NCBI GenBank assembly: GCA_030595525.1
Contig: JAUVDD010000042.1
Location: 1 to 10,160, forward strand
From: Puniceicoccales bacterium
GTDB taxonomy: Bacteria; Verrucomicrobiota; Verrucomicrobiia; Opitutales; Oceanipulchritudinaceae
Length of the DNA stretch: 10,160 bases
Direction: 5' to 3'
Positions 1-5,616 of this stretch are shown piece after piece (position 1 is the stretch's first letter; each line of letters starts with the position of its first letter). The notes beneath the pieces were generated by a model. It searched no databases. It was not told where the DNA came from and saw nothing but the letters and a program-made list of their open reading frames with translations. The translations under genes were made by a program, and so were the position numbers.

Positions 1-1988
1 GTGGAATGGGTCAAACCTTGGATTTTGGCATGTGGCAAAGCGACCCCATGACCAAGAGTTGTTGGTAACGCCTTTTCGCGTTCCATTATGTGGGCAAACA
101 AATCCTCTGAACTTAAAGAAGGATCAGACTTGGAAAGTCTCTCGGCGAGAGTCCGGTAAACTTTTTCCGAATCTTTATCATCAGAAACCAGCACCCATCG
201 GGAATCCAATGCATTGAGAAGATAATCTGCCTCCCGCTGCAAGTAGAGAGTTTTTGACTCCTCCTTGCTGGTTTTTAGCTGAGATTGGGGCCCGGGATCC
301 AGTAGCACTTCCTCTGGGTGGGCCGTCAACAAGGCAGCCAGGCCACCAGGGTCAGATTTTCTTTCCCCGGCCAGTTCCATAATGGCCGCTTCCCCGAGTA
401 ATAGCTCTGAACTGATCATCGAAGGTTTTGGCATCCAGCTCCACAAAATGGTTCCGGTATGATGCTCATCATCATCCGCCGGCAAAGAACTGGCCCATCG
501 GTAAACGTGATTTTTGCCAAAAACCGGCTCCCATTTTTTGCACATTAACTCGTTCAGATCCTCATTATCTGTAAAAGCCAGCAACTTGCCCACGCCTTCC
601 ATTTCGGCACGTTCTTCAATCCGGGCGGTTTCTCGAGCATCCCCGTAAAAAGCCTTTAATCCATCCGCTTTCGCCTCCTGGACAGACGCCCTGTTTCCAT
701 CAACCAGAGCCACGGGTACTTTTCTCACACGCTCGAGAAAATGAGCCATTTTCCGGGCAACTGGATGTGCCCCGATAATCAGCCAGCCATCGGGGCTCTT
801 CTCCATTAAATTGAGGATTTTAGCCAGGGGAGCGGCGGTTGGCCCCTGCAAGAGAACCGTCGCGAAAATCACGGAATAAACAAACGATTCCAAAAACGCT
901 GGATTTTCGAATCGTCCCTGTTCCACCAGCGTTAATGTGAAAAGGGAAGCCATCGAAGCAGCCACAATACCACGGGGCGCTACCCAGGAGAGGAAAATGA
1001 GCTCCTTTGGTTTTAATTTTGCCCCTCGCGTACTGGCGAATATCGCCAACGGCCGAATTAACAGAATAACCAAGGCAACCAGGATCAGGCCGGTCCATCC
1101 AAAGTCTATAAATTGCTGCAAATGCAATCTGGCCGTCAGCAGGATAAAGACGAATCCAATCAACAAATCCGTTATAACAGATTTAAACTCCACAATGCCC
1201 TTTAGATCAGGAGGCTGACGCGACCCACAAACCAGACCAGCGACGGTTACAGCCAACAGTCCACCTTCCGCGATCAATGCTTCCGTCGCACCAAAAATCA
1301 GCATGGCCGATCCCACAATGAACACATTGATCATCTCTTCCGGAATGAACCGTTTCTTCAGCAGGAAAGCGATCAGCTCGCCTCCTACAAAACCTATCAC
1401 CATTCCACCAGTTATACGTATCAGCAAATAAAGGAACGCCTCCTCGCCTCCCCCGACAACCCACTCATAGGCCATGATTGCCAGGAATACGCCAATTGGA
1501 TCAATTAAAACACCTTCCCAATGCAGGATGCTATGTAAATTCCACTTTAACCGGATTCGCTTAAGAATAGGCTGAACAACGGTTGGTCCGGTAACAATCA
1601 CCAGACTGGCCGCCAATACCGCAAACTCCAGCTCCACCGGGAATAGTAACCAGATTAATGCTGCCACACCGACCCAAGTCACAACAACCCCGACGGTCAG
1701 CAGATTGCGGATGACTCTCGGTGCCGATCGATACCCCGCCACATCCAGAGTCAAACCACCCTCAAAGAGGATCAAACCGACTGCGACCGCGACCATCACA
1801 TTCAAAGTGGAGCCCAGCGTTTCTGGCTGAACGAATCCCAATCCCTCGGGACCAAGAAACACTCCACCAATTAGCAGAAAAACAATTCCCGGAATGTTCA
1901 GCTTCTTGGCCAGCACCATCAGCACAGCACCAGCTGCCACGGATAAGGCCAGCGTACTGACTACCACATCACCCATATGTTCACCCAT
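1..1988 (-). CDS. Cation:proton antiporter (CPA family) with TrkA-N-like domain and C-terminal PTS EIIA domain, 3' end cut by window edge
   Basis: Reading the minus strand gives an uninterrupted frame of 662 codons to the window edge. Residues about 5-395 are a Na+/H+ exchanger membrane domain of roughly 12 hydrophobic helices, with family motifs GLILFEGGLTLD (71-82), VTGPTVV (132-138), WEGVLIDPIG (about 157-166; E158, D163) and WVAPRGIVAA (335-344). Residues about 403-500 resemble TrkA-N/RCK (LIIGAHPVA, then GDARETARI, then TDNEDLN near 473), but the glycine-rich loop is degraded. After a polar linker, residues from about 605 match the start of a PTS_EIIA_2 domain: a MERE...PTT stretch followed by GVALPHAK, with H653 at the phospho-acceptor position. 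The inferred role is Na+ or K+ exchange for protons in the inner membrane, gated by phosphorylation state. It lies 14 bases after the HAD gene and is probably cotranscribed. A second ATG at 1976, preceded by GGGTGA, is an equally possible start. The ion is unknown. Confidence 0.9.
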   Translation of the reverse strand, partial: MGEHMGDVVVSTLALSVAAGAVLMVLAKKLNIPGIVFLLIGGVFLGPEGLGFVQPETLGSTLNVMVAVAVGLILFEGGLTLDVAGYRSAPRVIRNLLTVGVVVTWVGVAALIWLLFPVELEFAVLAASLVIVTGPTVVQPILKRIRLKWNLHSILHWEGVLIDPIGVFLAIMAYEWVVGGGEEAFLYLLIRITGGMVIGFVGGELIAFLLKKRFIPEEMINVFIVGSAMLIFGATEALIAEGGLLAVTVAGLVCGSRQPPDLKGIVEFKSVITDLLIGFVFILLTARLHLQQFIDFGWTGLILVALVILLIRPLAIFASTRGAKLKPKELIFLSWVAPRGIVAASMASLFTLTLVEQGRFENPAFLESFVYSVIFATVLLQGPTAAPLAKILNLMEKSPDGWLIIGAHPVARKMAHFLERVRKVPVALVDGNRASVQEAKADGLKAFYGDARETARIEERAEMEGVGKLLAFTDNEDLNELMCKKWEPVFGKNHVYRWASSLPADDDEHHTGTILWSWMPKPSMISSELLLGEAAIMELAGERKSDPGGLAALLTAHPEEVLLDPGPQSQLKTSKEESKTLYLQREADYLLNALDSRWVLVSDDKDSEKVYRTLAERLSKSDPSLSSEDLFAHIMEREKALPTTLGHGVALPHAKIQGLTHS

Positions 1989-2002
1989 TTGTACTGCTAA
2001 AA

Positions 2003-2674
2003 TCATGCTTCCAACTTGTTCAAACAGTCTTCCTGAAATTGGTTCATTACCGCCGCCATATTATGAAAACAGGGTCGTCCGGTTGCACGCAACCGATCCT
2101 CAGGGTTGTGCCCTCCGTAGACCAGCCAGCAATCTATCCCCATTTTCTCCGCTACTTCTGCATCATGCACCGTGTCACCTATCAGCAAAACACGGGTTGG
2201 ATCGATTCCTGATGATTTGATCCAATCAATTCCACGACCGGATTTTCCTGGTGCGTGAACCGAATCGATGCCCAACAGGTCTACGAAAAACCCATCCAGT
2301 TGATAATACCGAACCTGCATCTCCAGATGATCCTGCCGACTGGCACTTAAAACCAGTTGCTGACATCCCTGCGCCTGTAAATGTGCCAGCACTTCCCTGC
2401 CTCCGCGCTGCAATTTACATTCCTTCACATCCCTGTAGTAGTTGTCGATGAACTCCTGTGACGTGACTTCAAATGGCTCCTTTTTGAAATCAAAACCCAC
2501 CCGCTCATAAAAACGGATGACTGGGAAATCAAACAATCGGGCATATTCATCCCGGCTTTTGGTCGAAAGTCCACGTGCACGGAGCATATCATTGATGATC
2601 CCCCGGCCAAACTCCGCATCGTCCAGCAGCGTGCCGTTCCAATCCCACAATATCACGTCATACCCGAGAGACAT
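2003..2674 (-). CDS. HAD-superfamily hydrolase, phosphoglycolate-phosphatase-like
   Basis: This is a cytosolic HAD phosphatase of 223 residues, the usual size for the PGP/beta-phosphoglucomutase subgroup. Motif I is DWNGTLLDD with nucleophile D11. The position two residues on, normally the acid/base Asp, is N13. A helical cap follows (about 17-95). Motif II is LVLSAS (S110 region), motif III is K144 in GKSGRG, and motif IV is GDTVHDAEVA (D167, D171, for Mg2+). The frame can be extended to a TTG at 2710, but the ATG at 2674 puts motif I next to the N terminus as the family expects, so I use it. A weak GGGGCC lies just upstream. It sits between tRNA-Gln and the antiporter, all on the same strand, and its stop is 14 bases before the antiporter ATG. 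The substrate cannot be told from sequence: phosphoglycolate, a sugar phosphate or a nucleotide are all possible. Confidence 0.88.
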   Translation of the reverse strand: MSLGYDVILWDWNGTLLDDAEFGRGIINDMLRARGLSTKSRDEYARLFDFPVIRFYERVGFDFKKEPFEVTSQEFIDNYYRDVKECKLQRGGREVLAHLQAQGCQQLVLSASRQDHLEMQVRYYQLDGFFVDLLGIDSVHAPGKSGRGIDWIKSSGIDPTRVLLIGDTVHDAEVAEKMGIDCWLVYGGHNPEDRLRATGRPCFHNMAAVMNQFQEDCLNKLEA

Positions 2675-2741
2675 ACGGCCCCACGAAAACCCATTCCCTT
2701 CAAATGGCAAATGATCTTTGGTGAAGAAGTGCAGGGATCAA

Positions 2742-2808
2742 CCTAAGGGAATCGATATTAGAATTGAATACCCTGAAGGTTCTGAGTTCCTGATAATTCT
2801 CCCTTAGG
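2742..2808. repeat. Interrupted inverted repeat between tRNA-Gln and the HAD gene
   Basis: CCTAAGGGA at 2742-2750 is matched exactly by its complement TCCCTTAGG at 2800-2808, with 49 bases between. Read on the minus strand, the arm nearest the tRNA continues into AGAATT, which can pair with AATTCT further on (plus-strand 2794-2799 with 2760-2765), leaving a 9-base bulge on one side. It could fold in RNA downstream of the tRNA, or be the ends of a tiny decayed mobile element. No transposase or target duplication is visible. Confidence 0.6.
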
Positions 2809-2810
2809 TA

Positions 2811-2845
2811 GACGCCGCCAAAGCGGGACTGCCGCACTCCATGGT
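2811..2845. repeat. Possible REP-like intergenic palindrome
   Basis: The stretch contains GCGG-GACTG-CCGC (2823-2835) flanked by AAA and ACTCCATGG. Short hairpins of this composition beside 'CCAAAGCGG' and 'CACTCCA' remind me of scattered intergenic repeats in Opitutae genomes, but only one copy lies in this window and that memory is unverified. On the minus strand the hairpin follows the tRNA by about 20 bases and is succeeded by TTTGG, so it could act as a weak tRNA terminator instead. Confidence 0.3.
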
Positions 2846-2854
2846 GATTCAAAA

Positions 2855-2929
2855 TGGCAGGCCCACAAGGACTTGAACCTTGAATGGCTGGACCAAAACC
2901 AGCTGTGTTGCCAATTACACCATGGGCCT
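2855..2929 (-). tRNA. tRNA-Gln (anticodon TTG)
   Basis: The reverse complement folds as a complete 75-base cloverleaf. The acceptor AGGCCCA pairs with TGGGCCT, the D stem is GTGT/ACAC with an 8-base loop holding GG, and the anticodon stem GCTGG/CCAGC encloses loop TTTTGGT. The variable loop has 4 bases and the T stem CAAGG/CCTTG encloses TTCAAGT. The anticodon at positions 34-36 is TTG, which reads CAA (Gln) and by wobble CAG. The discriminator is G and the terminal CCA is encoded. It is transcribed away from pyrH, towards the HAD gene. Confidence 0.97.
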
Positions 2930-2945
2930 ACTATGAAAGGACGGA

Positions 2946-2974
2946 AATAAAGCCCCGGAGTTTTCCCGCGTCAA
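2946..2974 (-). promoter_or_regulatory. Putative sigma70-type promoter for tRNA-Gln
   Basis: On the minus strand, TTGACG (2974-2969) is separated by 17 bases from TTTATT (2951-2946), that is 5/6 and 4/6 matches to the -35 and -10 consensus. The -10 box ends 16 bases before the tRNA 5' end at 2929, which suits a short-leader tRNA transcript. The assignment is by pattern only. The other half of this divergent gap (2975-3057) should carry a pyrH promoter, but I see no convincing plus-strand pair there. Confidence 0.5.
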
Positions 2975-3057
2975 GCAAGATCAGTGAAAAGAGATTGTGT
3001 TGATTGGGCATGCAGAGGATTGACCTTTTTAAGCCAGTCACAACACTACTGATTTTA

Positions 3058-3795
3058 ATGGATGCAACAGGCGAAGGCAACATACCGCGCTACAAGCGGA
3101 TCGTTTTAAAAATCAGCGGAGAAGTCCTACGGTGCAAGGATTCCGGCGAGACCATCGATGGCGCGATCCTGCACAAGGTGTGCGAAGAGATAAAGGCAGT
3201 CTATGATCTTGGTGTACAGGTCGGTTTGGTTGTCGGAGGTGGTAACATTTTCCGTGGTCTGAGCGGGAAACAGAAACGCGGCGTTGACCGGACTACCGGG
3301 GATTACATGGGCATGCTGGCCACTGCCATCAATGGGATGGCCCTCATGGATTGTCTCGAGAAAATGGATGTGCCGACGCGCGTCCTAAGTGCCATTGAGA
3401 TGAACAAGGTGGCTGAGCCCTATATCCTGCGGCGAGCGACCCGCCACCTGGAGAAGAATCGCGTAGTCATTTTTGTGGGCGGAACGGGTAATCCCTACTT
3501 CACCACAGACACCGCGGCCGCACTACGAGCAAATGAGATCGATGCGGATGCCATTCTAAAGGCAACCAAGGTCGACGGCGTCTACGATAAGGATCCAATG
3601 GAGCACGATGACGCCGTCAAATTCGACGAGCTCTCATACACCACCGCATTGAAGAGCCGCTTGCGGGTGATGGATGCCACTGCCTTTGCCATGTGTCAGG
3701 AAAACAATATGCCGATTATGGTCTTTAACATGAATGAGGAAAAAAGTATCCGGCGGGCCGTTCTCGGCGAAAAAATCGGTACGCTTGTTCACTAA
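3058..3795 (+). CDS. pyrH: UMP kinase (uridylate kinase)
   Basis: This enzyme phosphorylates UMP to UDP with ATP in pyrimidine nucleotide synthesis. It is a cytosolic hexamer of the amino-acid-kinase fold, unrelated to eukaryotic UMP/CMP kinases. It has 245 residues, close to the usual 240. Visible motifs are YKRIVLKISGE near the N terminus, VVGGGNIFRG (about 57-66), GTGNPYFTTDTAA (142-154; acceptor and phosphate binding), KATKVDGVYDKDP (nucleotide binding) and the family-typical VMDATAFA near residue 205. The frame extends upstream to TTG at 3004 and ATG at 3010. I choose ATG 3058 because it leaves about 11 residues before the conserved YKR, as in characterised PyrH, while the longer N terminus has no family match. 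No Shine-Dalgarno precedes any of these starts. It is the first gene of pyrH-frr-proB. Confidence 0.96.
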   Translation: MDATGEGNIPRYKRIVLKISGEVLRCKDSGETIDGAILHKVCEEIKAVYDLGVQVGLVVGGGNIFRGLSGKQKRGVDRTTGDYMGMLATAINGMALMDCLEKMDVPTRVLSAIEMNKVAEPYILRRATRHLEKNRVVIFVGGTGNPYFTTDTAAALRANEIDADAILKATKVDGVYDKDPMEHDDAVKFDELSYTTALKSRLRVMDATAFAMCQENNMPIMVFNMNEEKSIRRAVLGEKIGTLVH

Positions 3796-3828
3796 CCAAT
3801 AACTCAAACCCAATAACCAAAACCCGCT

Positions 3829-4395
3829 ATGGACTTCGATACGATAATGCTGGAAGCAGAGGAACTAATGGATCGTGCAGTAGAACACGCCATCCACGAG
3901 TTCTCAACTCTACATACAGGAAAGGCCTCTCCGGCCATGATTGAAAACATTCACGTCCATGTGGAATCCTACGGGACAAACATGGCCCTTCGTGAGCTGG
4001 GAGCAATCACCACACCCGATCTGCATACGCTGCAGGTCACTCCATGGGATAGGGGTACTTCGGGTGCAGTGGAAAAAGCCATTCGCGATGCCAATCTTGG
4101 TCTCAATCCGATCTCCCGAGGTGCCACCATCATCATTCCCATTCCTGAATTGTCGGGTGACCGTCGTAAGGAACTGGTCAAGATGGCCACTTTACACGCG
4201 GAAGAAGGTCGCATCAGCGTTCGACAGGCACGCCACCACGCCATGGATCAGCTGAAGAAGCTTAAGGCAGATGGCCATGTCTCGGAAGATGACGTCAAAC
4301 GCCACGAAAAGGACGTTCAGGATCAGACTGATTCCCATGTCAAACGGATCAATGATGCGCTCGATGCCAAGGAAAAGGAGCTCCTCACCGTTTAG
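3829..4395 (+). CDS. frr: Ribosome recycling factor
   Basis: With EF-G, this protein splits post-termination ribosomes so that subunits can be reused. The protein of 188 residues (family about 185) shows the two-domain RRF layout. Helical domain I is made of residues 1-30 and about 107-188, and beta-rich domain II of about 31-105 carries LRELGAITTPDLHTLQVTPWD. The conserved arginine-rich helix is present as SGDRRKELVKMA, and the C-terminal helix carries VSEDDVKRHEKDVQDQTD. The gap after pyrH is 33 bases of A/C-rich sequence containing CCAATAAC twice (3796-3803 and 3810-3817) and no Shine-Dalgarno, so initiation may rely on an unstructured leader or on coupling. The pyrH-frr neighbourhood is conserved across many bacteria, which supports both calls. 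Confidence 0.97.
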   Translation: MDFDTIMLEAEELMDRAVEHAIHEFSTLHTGKASPAMIENIHVHVESYGTNMALRELGAITTPDLHTLQVTPWDRGTSGAVEKAIRDANLGLNPISRGATIIIPIPELSGDRRKELVKMATLHAEEGRISVRQARHHAMDQLKKLKADGHVSEDDVKRHEKDVQDQTDSHVKRINDALDAKEKELLTV

Positions 4396-4398
4396 GGA
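4394..4398 (+). promoter_or_regulatory. Ribosome binding site of proB overlapping the frr stop
   Basis: AGGGA lies 5 bases before the proB ATG and shares its first two bases with the TAG stop of frr. This supports the ATG at 4404 and suggests translational coupling of proB to frr. It is one of the clearest Shine-Dalgarno sequences in the window. Confidence 0.55.
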
Positions 4399-4403
4399 CA
4401 TTC

Positions 4404-5510
4404 ATGCAATTTCTGGAGACAAACGCCCGGCGCGTTGTCATTAAGATCGGGACTCACTCCATAGCGGATGCCGATGGGCAACTGCGGATGGATCGAATTC
4501 AAGATCTCTGTAAACAGGTATCCTCCCTCCGTGCGAACGGTATGGAGGTCCTCATTATCTCGTCGGGAGCCGTCGGCATGGGAGTGGGCAGATTGAATCT
4601 GGACGATCGCCCTTCAGATTTGGCCACCTTGCAAGCTTGCGCTGCAGTTGGTCAATCGCGTCTGGTTGAGGCCTGGCATACGGCTTTGCAGAAGGAGGGG
4701 CTCATTGCGGCACAGGTACTCCTGACACACGAGGATATCAGTGGGCGGAAACGCCATTTAGCTATTCGCAATACGGTAGAGAAATTGCTCTCAATGGGCG
4801 TTGTTCCGGTGGTAAACGAGAACGACACAGTTAGTGCAGATGAAATCAAGTTCGGTGACAATGATGTCCTGAGTGCATTGCTGGCCAGCCTTGTTAAGGC
4901 CGATCTTCTGGTGATTCTGTCCACCATTTCGGGATTGATGGAAAATCAGGGTGAAGGTCCATTGATTCCCGTGGTTACGGAAATAACTGACTATATCCGG
5001 GCCATGGCAGGAGGAACAAAGGATGTCCACTCAACCGGCGGAATGATTACCAAGATCGAGGCTGCCAAACTTGCCACGCAATCCGGATGCGGTGTCTTCA
5101 TAGGAGCCGCGGATAAGCCGAAAATCCTGAATCAAATACAATCCGGTACCGCCGAGGGGACATTTTTCGTACCACAAAAACTTCCGTTAGCCTCCCGGAA
5201 ACGGTGGATTGCCTTCTTTGAAAAACCCAAAGGCCAGCTCCAGGTGGATGCAGGTGCCGCCACCGCCCTGATTAAAAGAAATTCCAGTTTGCTGGCGAAA
5301 GGGGTCGTCTCATGCTCCGGGGCATTCTCAGAGGGATCCGTTGTCACGATTCACGATCCGGATGAAAAGGTCATCGCCAGGGGAATCGTTTCCTTTGAAA
5401 AGGCTGATCTGGAAGCGGTTATTGGAAAGGATACGGACCAAATACGGGCAATCCATCCTCAGAAAACCCGCTGTGAGGTCGTCCACAAGGACAGTTTAGT
5501 GCTAATTTAG
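4404..5510 (+). CDS. proB: Glutamate 5-kinase with C-terminal PUA domain
   Basis: This enzyme phosphorylates L-glutamate at the gamma carboxyl, the first and normally proline-inhibited step of proline synthesis. It has 368 residues, matching the E. coli-type enzyme of about 367. The amino-acid-kinase domain (1-260) has VVIKIGTHS (K14), SSGAVGMG (53-60), NENDTVS (138-144; D141), FGDND (150-154) and TGGMITK (211-217). A PUA domain spans about 275-355 (VDAGAATALIKRNSSLLAKG). One oddity is that the nucleotide-site stretch usually written T-D-x-x-G-L reads S-T-I-S-G-L (173-178), so the conserved Asp is Thr. The rest of the site is intact and I expect an active enzyme. It starts 8 bases after frr. 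proA, which makes the next enzyme, is not in the window. Confidence 0.96.
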   Translation: MQFLETNARRVVIKIGTHSIADADGQLRMDRIQDLCKQVSSLRANGMEVLIISSGAVGMGVGRLNLDDRPSDLATLQACAAVGQSRLVEAWHTALQKEGLIAAQVLLTHEDISGRKRHLAIRNTVEKLLSMGVVPVVNENDTVSADEIKFGDNDVLSALLASLVKADLLVILSTISGLMENQGEGPLIPVVTEITDYIRAMAGGTKDVHSTGGMITKIEAAKLATQSGCGVFIGAADKPKILNQIQSGTAEGTFFVPQKLPLASRKRWIAFFEKPKGQLQVDAGAATALIKRNSSLLAKGVVSCSGAFSEGSVVTIHDPDEKVIARGIVSFEKADLEAVIGKDTDQIRAIHPQKTRCEVVHKDSLVLI

Positions 5511-5522
5511 AGCTAATTTAGA
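5501..5522 (+). repeat. Perfect 11-base tandem duplication across the proB stop
   Basis: GCTAATTTAGA occurs twice back to back (5501-5511 and 5512-5522), followed by GCTCC. The first copy contains the last proB codons and its TAG stop. The second copy supplies a further in-frame stop (TAA, 5514-5516). This is a recent-looking slippage or duplication event that leaves the protein unchanged. Confidence 0.85.
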
Positions 5523-5533
5523 GCTCCATTTAT

Positions 5534-5563
5534 AAAAAACTGGTTAGGTTTCCGCCTAAACCA
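5534..5563 (-). terminator. Intrinsic-terminator-like hairpin facing against proB
   Basis: On the minus strand the sequence reads TGGTTTAGG, a loop of CGGAAA, CCTAACCA (8 pairs with one bulged T), then GTTTTTTATA. That is a short stem followed by a six-T tract, the form of a rho-independent terminator acting on leftward transcripts. On the plus strand there is no T tract after the stem, so it should not stop proB transcripts efficiently. The flanking genes are both rightward, so it would act on antisense transcription. Confidence 0.4.
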
Positions 5564-5616
5564 CACTCCTGCCTTGTCATACAATCAAGGTCTCTCTAAT
5601 CATAAATTTGAAAAGT

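Noticed and set aside
2675..2710. Extended HAD start at TTG 2710
   Set aside because: The added 12 residues precede a motif that normally sits at the extreme N terminus, and an ATG at 2674 fits better.
2855..2929. tRNA-Gln as an integration (att) site for a mobile element
   Set aside because: There is no second copy of the tRNA 3' end, no integrase and no phage or island genes in the window.
3020..3052. TTGACC upstream of pyrH as a -35 box
   Set aside because: There is no acceptable -10 at 16-18 bases, and the nearest TACTGA is 21 bases away.
3004..3057. N-terminal extension of pyrH from TTG 3004 or ATG 3010
   Set aside because: The extra residues have no counterpart in the UMP kinase family, and the ATG at 3058 gives the normal length.
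5574..5602. TTGTCA with a 17-base spacer to TAATCA upstream of ftsK as a promoter
   Set aside because: The -35 is good but the -10 matches only 2 of 6 consensus bases. The alternative CATAAA needs a 21-base spacer. A promoter in this 106-base gap is plausible, but I cannot place it.
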